Below, in pieces: positions 11,257-20,113 of a stretch of 27,240 bases of DNA (its first letter is position 1; every line of letters begins with the position of its first letter). This DNA comes from a virus. Under the pieces are notes generated by a model. The model saw only the letters and a list, made by a program, of their open reading frames with translations. It made no database searches and had not been told where the DNA came from. Location of the stretch: positions 1 to 27,240 of IMG/VR virus record IMGVR_UViG_3300020162_002139. The stretch is one strand, 5' to 3'. Made by a program: the position numbers and the translations under genes.

Positions 11257-11602
11257 ACCAATATCGGTTAACCAGGCTTGGCAAGGGCGCAAGTTTAAAA
11301 GTCCAATTTACAAAGAATATGAAAAGGAGTGCTTGTATAAGTTGCCTCCGCACAAGATTAACTGGGCTAGCGAGCCCATAGAGCTATCTTTGGTCGTTGG
11401 ACTAAGCAATATGGCCTCAGATGTCGATAATGTCGTAAAACCCTTCGTAGACATCTTACAGAAGAAGTACGGATTCAACGATAAATACATCTTCAGATTG
11501 ATTGTGGAAAAGAAGTTAGTCTCGAAAGGGTCTGAGTTTATTGAGTTTTACATAAAAAAGTTGGTCCCAAGACATTATGTGCTTGATTTTTCAGAAGAGT
11601 GA
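11201..11602 (+). CDS. rusA: RusA-family Holliday junction resolvase (133 aa)
   Basis: Motif SNMASDVDNVVKPFVDILQK (69-88) gives D74, D76 and K80, and NDKYI gives D94. These match in spacing the catalytic D70, D72, K76 and D91 of E. coli RusA. The N-terminal strand and SVNQAW (22-27) fit the family's PPSVN-W start, and length is close to normal (about 120). RusA dimers cut four-way junctions symmetrically, clearing phage recombination intermediates before packaging. I keep ATG 11201 as start although it overlaps the upstream gene by 56 nt, because no other start leaves room for the first strand. It pairs functionally with SSB and YqaJ across the divergent promoter. Confidence 0.85.
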   Translation: MSRQSGTNILLFSNRVEIKPISVNQAWQGRKFKSPIYKEYEKECLYKLPPHKINWASEPIELSLVVGLSNMASDVDNVVKPFVDILQKKYGFNDKYIFRLIVEKKLVSKGSEFIEFYIKKLVPRHYVLDFSEE

Positions 11603-11814
11603 TATTATGTTTGTACCGCAGTCCATACTTTTTGATGGGGGTATGTCTTGATGGACTGTGTGGGGATGAACGAGAAAGTGTCTTGGGAATCACAACCACA
11701 CCACCTGAACCAATTTTCACAAAGCTTTTTTTAAGGCTTTAAAGGAAAGGGGGGAAAGGGGGGTATGGTTTAAATAGTGGTTCACCCAAGAAAATGTACT
11801 GACGAAGACTACGA

Positions 11815-11840
11815 AAGGACTCGGAGTATAAGGACTCGGA
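11815..11840 (+). repeat. Direct repeat upstream of the late promoter
   Basis: AAGGACTCGGA occurs twice, at 11815-11825 and 11830-11840, 15 nt apart and 21 nt upstream of the -33 box of the portal promoter. This is where a late activator would be expected to bind. Confidence 0.45.
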
Positions 11841-11860
11841 TTAATTATCTAAATGCCATA

Positions 11861-11893
11861 ATTGTGTTTTCTCGTTAAAATTGCATAAATTTG
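11861..11893 (+). promoter_or_regulatory. Late promoter before the portal gene
   Basis: ATTG (11861-11864), 21-nt spacer, TAAATTTG (11886-11893). The ATG at 11900 follows after 6 nt, so the mRNA would be nearly leaderless. Confidence 0.6.
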
Positions 11894-11899
11894 TAATAA

Positions 11900-14050
11900 A
11901 TGGCGTATACTATAACGAATCAACCAAGTCAATTTTTGGCGGAAAGCGCAAAAGACAAAACTTGGTATAAGGAGAACTTAAAGTTCATTATGTCTCACTT
12001 CAATAAGAGGCACGATAGAATCTCCAGAGTTAGAAAACAAGAAGATTTAGAGAACCCCATTGACGAAGTAGTTCGAATGTTTACTTACTACTTGGGGAGA
12101 CAATACAACAAAGATTATTACTACACCACCCAAGATCAAACTGGTTGTGATTTACCAACAGTTTGGATCAATGGACAAAAGGTGACCTCCTTGGTTGACT
12201 ACATGGTTGGTAATGCTATCAAGATGATTCAGAACATTGAACCATCTGTTAAAAACAACAGTAAGGCTGCGGTGAATAAAAGAACCGAACTGCTTGAAAA
12301 AATGCTGTTGAAGTTTGAAGTACCCGAATTCTTTGAAGCTATGGAAAGTGCCGGTGTGGAATTTAATCCTGCTGGGCCTCAGAACTTTGAAGTAAAGGAA
12401 GATGTATACCGTTGGATGGAGTACGACTACAAAGAGCAAGGCGAGATGCTTGCTATGCGTATTTGTGAAGATATCCTCAATAGAAACAGTGCCACAGAAA
12501 AACTAAAGCAAGCCTTCTTGTATACCTTGCTTGGTGGTTATGTTGGTATTGAGAATAGAATTGAAAACGGCAAACAATATTTCGAAACCGTTCTCCCTCA
12601 CAATTTGATTGTGGATAGGGCGAAAGATGATGATTTCAACTCTGATGCCCGATTTGTGGGTAAAGTAGATTGGTTGAACATCACCGATATTATCGAGAGA
12701 TACCAAGACTCTTTAACCTACGAGGAGATTGAAGAATTGAAGAAGATTAACATGAATAATCTTTACCAATTGTTGGATCTTACCACTCACCCTTATGCTA
12801 CTAACTGGGCGTTCAATATTAACAACTTGCCTACCTTGGCTTGTGTTACTGGATACTGGGTTGGTATGAAGGATTTGGGCTACGAGAAGTCTCAAGATAA
12901 ATTTGGCAATACCCACTACTCTCGCATTCGTAATAATCGAAAAGGTCAGTACTGGACCAAGACTATTTACAAAGGGACTCTGATCGGAAACAAGTACATT
13001 GTTGACGCTGAGGAGATGACCAATATCGTTCGTAAGCATGACAACCCTGGAGACGTTGAACTTCCTTTGAAGGTCTTCATTCCAAACATGGTTATGGGCG
13101 AGAACAGATCTGTTGTGGCTCGTTTGCACCAACACCAAGATCGTATTGATTATATCACCAACGAGATTACTAAGATGATGAACCGTGCCAAGGGTAAGGT
13201 TTATCTGATTAATAAACAGAAACTTGGTACCTCTACGGCTAAGGATGTAATCAGCGATTTCGAAAGAATGGGTATCCACGTAACTGATGGATCAGCAACA
13301 GGTGAAGACTTTGTTGCAGGTCAGGATGCTCGTATGGTCGAAGTTGTTGATATGACTCTTGATCCCAACATCCAACAGCTTGTATCTCTACGCAGAGAAG
13401 AAGAAAGACTGATGGAAGAGATCGTCAATATCCCTAAGGTGGCCCTTGGTCAGCAGAGCGGATATGTCGGAGCCAAAACTCAAGCCGGTACCATTGCTCA
13501 ATCTAACTTGGGTACTACTTACCTATACCAGGGCTTTATCCAGTTTGTGGAGAAGCAGTTGGGATTTGCTGTAAACCAATACAAAATCTCCTTGATTGGA
13601 GAATCTGAGACCGAAATTCCTGTTGTGGGTAGAAGCGGTAAAGAATACTTGCGTCTGACTAAAGATTTTCAGTTCCAGGAACTTGGCGTTTACCTGAAAG
13701 TTAAAGACTTTATCGATGAGCAGTCTAGAGAAAGATTGATCATGTTGGCTCAGGCAGCAATGCAAAACCAACAGATCGATATGCTGGATTACATCAGGAT
13801 CGAAAAAGCCAACTCTTACACTCAACTCATCAACGAGTTGGAGTACTCTTTGAACAAGAGAGAAAGAGAAAAGGAAAAGCAAGAAGCCATGATGCAGATG
13901 ATGCAACAGGCGCAGATGGAACAACAAATGGCACAAGAGCAACAACTAGCCGGAGCAAAAGAAGAAGGAGCGAATTACAGAAAAGAGTTGGATGTTGCAT
14001 CTAAGACAATGCCTCAAGAACCACAACCTGCTGTAGAACAAATACAATAA
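11900..14050 (+). CDS. Portal protein (716 aa)
   Basis: It is the first gene of the virion module. It opens with a short helical region, has an early YYLGRQYNKDYY (63-74), a long mixed alpha/beta core, and a helical C-terminal third with the typical 'QAGTIAQSN' type segment (KTQAGTIAQSNLGTTYLYQG, about 534-553) before a Gln/Met-rich coiled tail (EKQEAMMQMMQQAQMEQQMA). Size and layout fit podovirus and crAss-like portals, the dodecameric DNA gateway of the head, and scaffold-like and capsid genes follow in order. No terminase gene precedes it, which is unusual. Expressed from the promoter at 11861-11893. Confidence 0.7.
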   Translation: MAYTITNQPSQFLAESAKDKTWYKENLKFIMSHFNKRHDRISRVRKQEDLENPIDEVVRMFTYYLGRQYNKDYYYTTQDQTGCDLPTVWINGQKVTSLVDYMVGNAIKMIQNIEPSVKNNSKAAVNKRTELLEKMLLKFEVPEFFEAMESAGVEFNPAGPQNFEVKEDVYRWMEYDYKEQGEMLAMRICEDILNRNSATEKLKQAFLYTLLGGYVGIENRIENGKQYFETVLPHNLIVDRAKDDDFNSDARFVGKVDWLNITDIIERYQDSLTYEEIEELKKINMNNLYQLLDLTTHPYATNWAFNINNLPTLACVTGYWVGMKDLGYEKSQDKFGNTHYSRIRNNRKGQYWTKTIYKGTLIGNKYIVDAEEMTNIVRKHDNPGDVELPLKVFIPNMVMGENRSVVARLHQHQDRIDYITNEITKMMNRAKGKVYLINKQKLGTSTAKDVISDFERMGIHVTDGSATGEDFVAGQDARMVEVVDMTLDPNIQQLVSLRREEERLMEEIVNIPKVALGQQSGYVGAKTQAGTIAQSNLGTTYLYQGFIQFVEKQLGFAVNQYKISLIGESETEIPVVGRSGKEYLRLTKDFQFQELGVYLKVKDFIDEQSRERLIMLAQAAMQNQQIDMLDYIRIEKANSYTQLINELEYSLNKREREKEKQEAMMQMMQQAQMEQQMAQEQQLAGAKEEGANYRKELDVASKTMPQEPQPAVEQIQ

Positions 14051-14082
14051 TTTGGTATTATAGTAAATTTTACTTAAATTTG
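14051..14082 (+). promoter_or_regulatory. Late promoter before the scaffold gene
   Basis: TTTG (14051-14054), 20-nt spacer, TAAATTTG (14075-14082), a perfect match. The ATG at 14090 follows after 7 nt. Confidence 0.65.
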
Positions 14083-14089
14083 AACATAT

Positions 14090-15022
14090 ATGTCAGAAGA
14101 TTTTTTGAAAGATATTGCGGCTGAGCTGAATGCTCAGGTGGCAAAACCTGCTGAAGCACCTGCGGAAATCGCAACAGAGGTAGCTCCAGAACCAGCACCC
14201 GAACCTGCTCCAGAACCTGCTCCCGAACCTGCTCCGCAGCCGGTTGTAGATCCTGCTCCAGTAGTAGTAGAAAAAGAGTGGTGGGAAAAAGATAGCGAGA
14301 CAGTCGCTGATAACAAACCTCAAGTTGAGGAAAAACCTGTTATCGATATGGATGATGATTTGAAACTGATTCTTGAGTACAAGAAGAGTGGAAAAACATT
14401 AGCTGATTTTGTGAAAGAGTATCAAGTAGAAGATGTAAATACTTGGGATGATGCTAAACTAGTTAAACAAGGCTTGAAAGAATTTATGAATCTTTCAGAA
14501 GAAGAACTAGAGCAGGCAACCTACGAGTATGAAAGTGCTTCTATTATCCAAAAGAAACAATGGGCTGAAACATTTAAGCAGCGCTTTGCGGAAAAGAATG
14601 AGAATAAGCTGAAACAGTTGACTTCTTCTAATCAACAGAGTGCCGAAATGCAGAAAGCTATTGCTGATAAATACAATGCTGATTTGGATCAATATGGCAG
14701 AAGTATTGCAAACAAAGAAGTTTATGGTCTTAAAGTTACAGACGAAATGTCTTCAGAACTTAAAAGATACATTAACGAAGAGTTTTCATTACAAAAACCT
14801 GACGGTTCATTTGACATTGAGAAGGTGTATTCCATTGCTCTATGGATGAAATATGGAAAAGACTTAGTAAAAGCTAACGTGACGAAAGCACGCAACGAAG
14901 GTAAAGAACAGGTTATTCGTGAAGTGAGTAACCCTAGTAAGAACATGACTGCTGGTGGACGTTCTGTTGGTTCTGGACTTGAGGCCGCACAAGAGGCTTT
15001 TAATACCTTGTTCCCAGGTTAA
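14090..15022 (+). CDS. Putative scaffold / head-assembly protein (310 aa)
   Basis: An acidic, low-complexity N-terminus contains tandem Pro-Glu-Pro-Ala units (about residues 33-50), coded by 12-bp near-identical repeats (14186-14237). It is followed by a charged helical region rich in Glu, Lys and Gln (EELEQATYEYESASIIQKKQ; ENKLKQLTSS) and a C-terminal ending in GRSVGSGLEAAQEAFNTLF. This composition and its place between portal and major capsid genes are typical of scaffolding proteins, which guide capsid assembly and leave. No protease gene is visible nearby. The PEPA stretch may vary in length between relatives because of the DNA repeats. Confidence 0.6.
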   Translation: MSEDFLKDIAAELNAQVAKPAEAPAEIATEVAPEPAPEPAPEPAPEPAPQPVVDPAPVVVEKEWWEKDSETVADNKPQVEEKPVIDMDDDLKLILEYKKSGKTLADFVKEYQVEDVNTWDDAKLVKQGLKEFMNLSEEELEQATYEYESASIIQKKQWAETFKQRFAEKNENKLKQLTSSNQQSAEMQKAIADKYNADLDQYGRSIANKEVYGLKVTDEMSSELKRYINEEFSLQKPDGSFDIEKVYSIALWMKYGKDLVKANVTKARNEGKEQVIREVSNPSKNMTAGGRSVGSGLEAAQEAFNTLFPG

Positions 15023-15051
15023 TGGGAAAAACCAAAAACAAAAAATAAAAA

Positions 15052-16386
15052 ATGGCAACTATTTCAAATCTTCCTTTGAGTCAATCTCTTTTGCTTAAAG
15101 GACTTTCATTGCCCAACAAAATGGCAATGGTTTATAGTCAAGATTATGGCTATAACGTTTTGACTCAGCTTACCTCTAAATTGGGCAGCTCTATTTCTAC
15201 TCCTCAGGCGAAAGTAGAAGTTAGCTCATTGGGTAACTTGGGTGTGTTCTCTAAAGTAACTACCGCTATCAATACCTCTACTGGTGTTGTAGGTGTTAAC
15301 GATGCGAGCAAATTCCGTGTAGGTGATATCGTAGCTGATGCTAACATGATCCAAGGTTTGGTAACTGATGTTAACTACAGCAACAGCACCATCACTTTGG
15401 TTCCTCACAGTGTTGCTGCTTTCACTAGCGCTCACTTTGCAGTAGGACACAACGCTAAGCGTTTCTTCGATGCTTCTCCTAACCGTTCTTCTTTCGGTAA
15501 GAGCACTTTGAATTACACTCCTAACACTGATTTCGCTTTGACCGCTGTAACTCGTGAGAGTTCACACCAGTCTCGTAGAGATCGTACCTCTTCTTTCGTG
15601 AAGTGGAATGGTGATTTCTGGTGGAGATCTTATGATGATCTTACTTTGAAAGCCTTCGCTAAGCAGTTGGAGTACAAGTATGCTTTCTCTGAGCGTAGCA
15701 TCAAGCAAGGTCCTTACGGTGAGTACTACACTACCGGTGGTTTGCGTTGGTCAATCATCAACAATGGTGGTACCTACTTGCCTTTGACTTCTGAGTTGAC
15801 TCAAGTTGTGTTCAACGATTTCTTGGAGCAAATGGTTCGTGTTTCTGCTGAAGGCGGACGCAAATTGGTTGCTTTGATGGGTAGCGCTGCTATGGCTCGC
15901 TTGCAAACTATCTTGGGTGACTACATTAAGTACGCTGGTACTGCAAACACCTTCGGTGGTGCTTCTGTAACTGGTTTGAACGTAATGAAGTACGCTTACG
16001 CTGGTTTGGAAATCGAGTTTGTACGTTGGTCTTTGTTGGATGACGAGATGTTCCGTAGCGAATTGTCTACCATCAACGGTAAGCCAAAGATGTCAAGCAG
16101 CATCTATTTCTTGGATATGACTTCTGTTCCTGCTGCTGACGGTTCTGGAACCTTGTCTGCATTGCAGAAGTATCACTTCAATAGTGACGAGTTGATCGCC
16201 AACTACGTTCCTGGTATGATCGGTTTGGAAAATAGCGATCCTTCAACTGTAAAAGCTACTATCGCTGGAAGCACTGTTGCTTCTTTGGGTACTAGTGATG
16301 TTGACGGTGTAGATTTCCATATCTTGTCTGACTGTGGTTTGTATTGCATTGCTGACCGTATGGGTCTGATCGAATTCGCATTCTAA
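15052..16386 (+). CDS. Major capsid protein (444 aa)
   Basis: It lies directly after the scaffold-like gene and is preceded by a very A-rich leader, a strong translation start in Bacteroidota. Codon use is notably uniform (GGT, GCT, TTG, CGT, AAC), as expected for a highly expressed protein. The sequence has an N-terminal arm, an early beta-rich domain (about 60-130: VGDIVADANMIQGLVTDVNY), a basic loop (SSHQSRRDRTSSFVKWNGDF) and a long alpha/beta core, consistent with an HK97-fold capsid protein of about 48 kDa. Unlike most of the window it contains no strong copy of the dispersed CTCAGA motif. The family is assigned by position, size and codon bias. Confidence 0.7.
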   Translation: MATISNLPLSQSLLLKGLSLPNKMAMVYSQDYGYNVLTQLTSKLGSSISTPQAKVEVSSLGNLGVFSKVTTAINTSTGVVGVNDASKFRVGDIVADANMIQGLVTDVNYSNSTITLVPHSVAAFTSAHFAVGHNAKRFFDASPNRSSFGKSTLNYTPNTDFALTAVTRESSHQSRRDRTSSFVKWNGDFWWRSYDDLTLKAFAKQLEYKYAFSERSIKQGPYGEYYTTGGLRWSIINNGGTYLPLTSELTQVVFNDFLEQMVRVSAEGGRKLVALMGSAAMARLQTILGDYIKYAGTANTFGGASVTGLNVMKYAYAGLEIEFVRWSLLDDEMFRSELSTINGKPKMSSSIYFLDMTSVPAADGSGTLSALQKYHFNSDELIANYVPGMIGLENSDPSTVKATIAGSTVASLGTSDVDGVDFHILSDCGLYCIADRMGLIEFAF

Positions 16387-16400
16387 TTTAAAAGACGAAA

Positions 16401-17183
16401 ATGAAAAATTATATTGTACAATCTGGCGCAACCTTGACCGGTGCTATGGCTGATGGTGTGTTGAGCATCGCTGGTACTTACGGATCTCCTGTAAAATTGT
16501 TGTGGAGCAACATTAAAAAGGCTGAATACGTAGCTTATAGTGCTGGTACTGCTCAGGTTTCAACTGTTACCATCTCTGGTACTTTGACTCCTGGTAACAT
16601 TGTTTCTTTGCAGATCTCTCAAGATTTGTCTAAAGCGGCTAACAGTGTAGGTCCTCGTGAAAAAGTTGCAATCATCACTCACGTGATTAACGCTGCTGAT
16701 ACTGTTACTACTATTGCTGCTTCTATCGTAGCTCAAGTTAACAATCAGCCTTTGGAAATCGTTGCTACTAACTCTTCTGGAGTTGTAACTTTGACTGCCA
16801 CTTTACCTTACGCTATCTTCAGCGTAGCCGAAGTTAAGGATGATGGAGCAAACTCTGCTTTGGCTACTGGAACTGCTGGTGTTAAGCCAACTGGTTTCAC
16901 TGGTGCCGAGTTAGTTGCTTTGGAAATTCCTGGTGCTGCTGCAAGTTCTAACTATGCTATCTTCAAGTTTATCTACGCTACTCCTAAGGTAGACGATAAA
17001 ATTGTTGCTGAGCATACTGAAGTTTTCAACTTGTATGTAGAGTCTTCAGTTTCTGTAACTGATTTGAGTAACACTTTGAAGTGTTTGGATATTGCTGATC
17101 TTTCTACCAGCAATACTTACACTGATGCGGCTTTGAACGCTGTGTTGGCTCAGATTCGTGAGTACTTGGCAAAGTTGTCTTAA
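16401..17183 (+). CDS. Putative head decoration or structural protein (260 aa)
   Basis: The protein is beta-rich and Ala/Thr/Val/Ser-rich (AQVSTVTISGTLTPGNIVSL; VNNQPLEIVATNSSGVVTLT), begins MKNYIVQSGATLTGAMADGV, and has no cysteine-rich or catalytic motif. It follows the major capsid gene by 14 nt, shares its strong codon bias, and is closed by a terminator, so the two form a highly expressed pair. An accessory capsid (cement or fibre base) protein is most likely; a tail-tube-like protein is the alternative. Confidence 0.5.
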   Translation: MKNYIVQSGATLTGAMADGVLSIAGTYGSPVKLLWSNIKKAEYVAYSAGTAQVSTVTISGTLTPGNIVSLQISQDLSKAANSVGPREKVAIITHVINAADTVTTIAASIVAQVNNQPLEIVATNSSGVVTLTATLPYAIFSVAEVKDDGANSALATGTAGVKPTGFTGAELVALEIPGAAASSNYAIFKFIYATPKVDDKIVAEHTEVFNLYVESSVSVTDLSNTLKCLDIADLSTSNTYTDAALNAVLAQIREYLAKLS

Positions 17184-17200
17184 TCGATCACTTTAAAATT

Positions 17201-17229
17201 AGAGGGGGATTTATTCTCCCTCTTTTTTT
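17201..17229 (+). terminator. Terminator after the capsid genes
   Basis: Stem AGAGGG (17201-17206) with CCCTCT (17218-17223) and an 11-nt loop, followed by a T-run to 17229. The end of the T-run doubles as the -33 box TTTG of the next promoter. Confidence 0.8.
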
Positions 17230-17258
17230 GCTTTTAATTGTAAAATAATTTATATTTG
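17227..17258 (+). promoter_or_regulatory. Promoter fused to the terminator
   Basis: TTTG (17227-17230), 20-nt spacer, TATATTTG (17251-17258), a perfect match. The ATG at 17268 follows after 9 nt. Confidence 0.65.
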
Positions 17259-17267
17259 TAAATACTT

Positions 17268-18116
17268 ATGCGCATCCAAGCTTATTTAGTTCCTCTGAGA
17301 ACCCGTGGTAATGTTACCATCGTTGGTTCTTATCGAGATCGGGCCACTGATAAAGAAGTTTTTCTTTTGGCCTCAGGTAAAAAAGTAGTGTCATCTTTGA
17401 GTGAAGGAGATAGAGTTTATCAGCATACTTTTGAGGAAGGTATGTCTATTCCTTTCAGCTTTGATGAATCTAATTTCCAAGAAAAAGCAGTAGTTGATTT
17501 TTGGAAAAATCATCCATTGGTAGTTACAGATGGGTATAACAACCCAAATTTGATCACCGAGCAATTTAAATTTGAAGTAAAGGCTGAGAAAGTCCGTGTT
17601 GAATATGATGAGTTGTTGGCTCGTTTGCAGTGTGTATCACAAGTGTCTGCCATGACATTCCAGGAGCAGATTAACTTGACTTTTGCATTGGGCTCAGATC
17701 CTCGCAATATGGACCAGAAGGAAATCTATCTTCACCTTATTGGTTTGACATTGAACGGTATGGCAATCGCTAAGAAAAAGTTTGTTGCTAGCTACTTGTC
17801 AGTTAGAGCTAACGAGCGTATTGCAACTGTATACGCAAACAAGGCGATTTCTTACGGTGTTGTAAGTAAGGAGGGTTCTGTTTACAAGATTGCAGGACGT
17901 AACGCAGGTACAACTATTGACGCTGTGGTCGCATTAATTCTGAGCGATACAGAACTGTTTGAGAATTACATCAAACCAGAAGTAGATAAGCACGATGAAA
18001 ATCAATTGCTTAAGTATTCTGTAGACGATACTATTGATCTTCCAGAAGAAATTAAAAATCTTATTCCTGCTAGTGGTGTGGCAGCTAAGAAAAAAGTAAC
18101 CAAGGCTTCCGAGTAA
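17268..18116 (+). CDS. Virion-module protein of unknown role (282 aa)
   Basis: The N-terminus MRIQAYLVPLRTRGNVTIVG is followed by a beta-rich region (residues 1-110), then a helical middle (QKEIYLHLIGLTLNGMAIAK) and a lysine-rich end (PASGVAAKKKVTKASE). It forms a unit of one gene between two terminators with its own promoter, so its amount is set independently of its neighbours. Position between capsid and connector genes suggests a structural or assembly protein. I do not recognise the family. Confidence 0.5.
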   Translation: MRIQAYLVPLRTRGNVTIVGSYRDRATDKEVFLLASGKKVVSSLSEGDRVYQHTFEEGMSIPFSFDESNFQEKAVVDFWKNHPLVVTDGYNNPNLITEQFKFEVKAEKVRVEYDELLARLQCVSQVSAMTFQEQINLTFALGSDPRNMDQKEIYLHLIGLTLNGMAIAKKKFVASYLSVRANERIATVYANKAISYGVVSKEGSVYKIAGRNAGTTIDAVVALILSDTELFENYIKPEVDKHDENQLLKYSVDDTIDLPEEIKNLIPASGVAAKKKVTKASE

Positions 18117-18142
18117 TTGTTATTTTTAAGTTTGACAGAGAG

Positions 18143-18167
18143 AGGGTGGCTACGGCTACCCTTTTTT
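18143..18167 (+). terminator. Terminator with UACG tetraloop
   Basis: Stem AGGGTGGC (18143-18150) with GCTACCCT (18155-18162), one G-U pair, loop TACG, followed by a T6 run ending at 18167. A textbook rho-independent terminator ending the single-gene unit. Confidence 0.8.
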
Positions 18168-18184
18168 CTTTGTTCATTTTTTTG

Positions 18185-18192
18185 TATCTTTG
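18185..18192 (+). promoter_or_regulatory. -7 promoter box before the connector genes
   Basis: TATCTTTG fits TAnnTTTG and ends 6 nt before the ATG at 18199. The -33 region is only T-rich, because it overlaps the terminator's T-run, so this promoter is weaker in match than its neighbours. Confidence 0.45.
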
Positions 18193-18198
18193 ATATAA

Positions 18199-18984
18199 AT
18201 GACAGGCGCACAGTTTTGGTCTTATTTACAGCAAAAGATAGATAAGGCTTATTCAGCATACTTAGACAACACCAAGGCTAACGGCCTGATTAAGGAGTCT
18301 ATGTATCGTTTGGTAGATAAGTACTGGAAAGGCTTATCCTTTGAGCGTGAAGACGATGAGATGATTGCCTTCATGGTTCGTGATTTAAGTGTTACTCCTG
18401 CTGCTGGTATTATTGACATTAAGACCTTGCTTCCGAACTATATGCATATTCTGCGTATGGGAGTTAGATATGAAGTTGATGTTGTGGTTACTCTCGTGAG
18501 CGGTACTACTTTGACATCTGCAAATCACAAACTTAGAAAAGGGAATACAGTTAAGTTGAGTAGTACTCTCTACACAGTTACTAAAGTTAAGGGTGATACT
18601 TTTGACTTGGGTACAAGTGGATTGAGTACAGGAACATACAAACAGATCGTAGACAAAGAAGCAAAGCAAATGGTCGGAGACCGAAAGAACGGTGCTTTCC
18701 ACAAAGCAGATTTTTCAACTCCCCGTTTTGAATCTAGAACTGCTGGCACTACAACTCCTCGGAGTTTTAAAGTTACACCAGCTCCTGCTACTTGTACGAT
18801 TGATTATGTTCGTATTCCTCCTGTTGATATTGACGTGGCGAATACAACAACCATTCTGGAGGATTACTACGGAATGAAGTTCTTGTATCGTTTGATGGAT
18901 GAATGCGTGCTAAACTTTGGGGCTCAGACAAAAGACTACCCAACTAAGCAGAGTGCACAACAAGATATAATTGAAAACCCATGA
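18199..18984 (+). CDS. Putative connector/ring protein (261 aa)
   Basis: It begins MTGAQFWSYLQQKIDKAYSA with a helical N-terminus typical of head-tail connector subunits. It has a small beta insert (VVVTLVSGTTLTSANHKLRK; about 94-150, resembling a Hint-like or SH3-like barrel) and a helical end (LEDYYGMKFLYRLMDECVLN). It opens a set of four overlapping genes (ATGA and TAATG junctions) leading into the giant tail protein, the order seen in crAss-like phages where ring proteins lie between portal and muzzle. The specific ring is not determinable from sequence alone. Confidence 0.5.
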   Translation: MTGAQFWSYLQQKIDKAYSAYLDNTKANGLIKESMYRLVDKYWKGLSFEREDDEMIAFMVRDLSVTPAAGIIDIKTLLPNYMHILRMGVRYEVDVVVTLVSGTTLTSANHKLRKGNTVKLSSTLYTVTKVKGDTFDLGTSGLSTGTYKQIVDKEAKQMVGDRKNGAFHKADFSTPRFESRTAGTTTPRSFKVTPAPATCTIDYVRIPPVDIDVANTTTILEDYYGMKFLYRLMDECVLNFGAQTKDYPTKQSAQQDIIENP

Positions 18985-19619
18985 TTTACTTACAGGAGAT
19001 CGTAGACGAGATTAAGAGTGATCTGCATAGCGGAATGACTTATAACGATAGTCGTTTTGACGATGAGTATATTGAGAATAAGATCCATGCTGCACGTGCC
19101 ACTATCATCATGAATTATATGATGAAGACCGGCAAGTTCATCAACGATGCATGGGTGCAGACATTGGACATTCGTTTCGAGGCAATTGATACTGATTGTG
19201 ATACTCGTACCTTCGAGTGCCCCAACGTTATCTCATTGGATGGACAGGCAGATGGTTTTATCTATGTTGGTCACCTTTCTGGTACAAAACCTTTTGTGCG
19301 TATTCGCAAAGGCTTTAGTACTCTGACTCGCCATTCTATATTCAAGAATAAGACAGAGATTATGTGGGACTACAAGCATTTGACTCAAGGGAATAATGTG
19401 TTACAGTTCTACAATGCAAATCGTTTGACATATATTATGGTTCGGGCTATGTTTAACAACCCAACTACAATACCAAACTTTGACAAAGAAACGGATCACT
19501 ACCCAGTTGACGCATCGATTAAAAAAGATATCGTTGAGATGGTGACCATTGATTTACTTCGTAAAACACGTGTTCCTGTAGAACCAGGAAACGATAATCA
19601 AACATCTATACCTCGATGA
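18981..19619 (+). CDS. Putative connector/ring protein (212 aa)
   Basis: It begins MIYLQEIVDEIKSDLHSGMT and has an early helix followed by FDDEYIENKIHAARATIIMN (26-45), the helical pattern of head-completion and adaptor proteins that bind the portal. The middle is beta-rich (FIYVGHLSGTKPFVRIRKGF). It overlaps the genes on both sides by 4 nt, so it is likely made in fixed ratio with them. Assignment is from position and fold impression. Confidence 0.5.
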   Translation: MIYLQEIVDEIKSDLHSGMTYNDSRFDDEYIENKIHAARATIIMNYMMKTGKFINDAWVQTLDIRFEAIDTDCDTRTFECPNVISLDGQADGFIYVGHLSGTKPFVRIRKGFSTLTRHSIFKNKTEIMWDYKHLTQGNNVLQFYNANRLTYIMVRAMFNNPTTIPNFDKETDHYPVDASIKKDIVEMVTIDLLRKTRVPVEPGNDNQTSIPR

Positions 19620-20113
19620 AAATAGAAGATGTAATAGCAGCGGCCTCAGAAGAACTGAATGCCTCATATGAGAATAATGCTCTGTGGTTTGAAGTACTCA
19701 TTCACCAGGCTGTTCGTTCTCACAAAACTCCTAAGAAGTTTAAGGAGATTCATGTTCGTGTAGAAGCACAGGACAATAAAATACAAATGCCTGATGGTTG
19801 GATTCGTATTTTGGGTTTGTATGATTGTAATACCAGCCTGAAGTATTGCCCTGATATTGACTACGTACTTCAAAATGAGTGTATTGTTTTTGATACTGGA
19901 TTGGCGATTAAAGACGGAACAAAATTTGACTTCAGATATTATGGATTGAACATCAATGATCAAGGCGAGTTGATCATTCCTGATGATTGGGAACGTATGC
20001 TAGTAGCCTATATTGGATGGAAATATACTCGTAGATACATTAAGGACTTTGGTGTAGCTGTAATGCAGAACTACCAAAGGGAATACCAAACACAAAAACT
20101 AGCTAACGTATAA
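19616..20113 (+). CDS. Putative connector/ring protein (165 aa)
   Basis: It begins MKIEDVIAAASEELNASYEN. It has a central beta stretch (EIHVRVEAQDNKIQMPDGWI) and a helical end with WERMLVAYIGWKYTRRYIKD (123-142). The P-x-G-W-I-R-I-L pattern recurs in small tail-connector proteins of podoviruses, where it lies in the DNA-channel barrel. It overlaps its upstream neighbour (ATGA), and its stop shares a base with the next gene's ATG. Probable adaptor between neck and tail. Confidence 0.5.
   Translation: MKIEDVIAAASEELNASYENNALWFEVLIHQAVRSHKTPKKFKEIHVRVEAQDNKIQMPDGWIRILGLYDCNTSLKYCPDIDYVLQNECIVFDTGLAIKDGTKFDFRYYGLNINDQGELIIPDDWERMLVAYIGWKYTRRYIKDFGVAVMQNYQREYQTQKLANV

Larger units (their letters stand above)
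11603..11899 (+). other. Noncoding gap before the virion module
   Basis: No credible gene. It holds a hairpin CAGTCCAT/ATGGACTG (11619-11626, 11651-11658) with a 24-nt loop that itself contains an inverted repeat, a T-run after an AAAGC/GCTTT hairpin near 11722-11742, two G6 runs (11751-11764), a direct-repeat pair of AAGGACTCGGA (11815-11825, 11830-11840; 15-nt period), and the portal promoter. It probably ends the RusA transcript and controls the late genes. Confidence 0.5.

Noticed and set aside
11538-11720. Leftward 60-aa open frame near the RusA 3' end
   Set aside because: Antisense to RusA and the noncoding hub, with no promoter and no neighbours in that direction.
12152-13945. Several leftward frames (67-188 aa) opposite the portal gene
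   Set aside because: Shadow frames of the portal codons, rich in Leu/His/Phe, with no promoter or start context.
14093-14323. Antisense open frames opposite the PEPA repeat region of the scaffold gene
   Set aside because: Their repetitive Gly/Ala/Ser or Arg/Ser/Phe sequences are the complement of the 12-bp repeats, a usual artefact.
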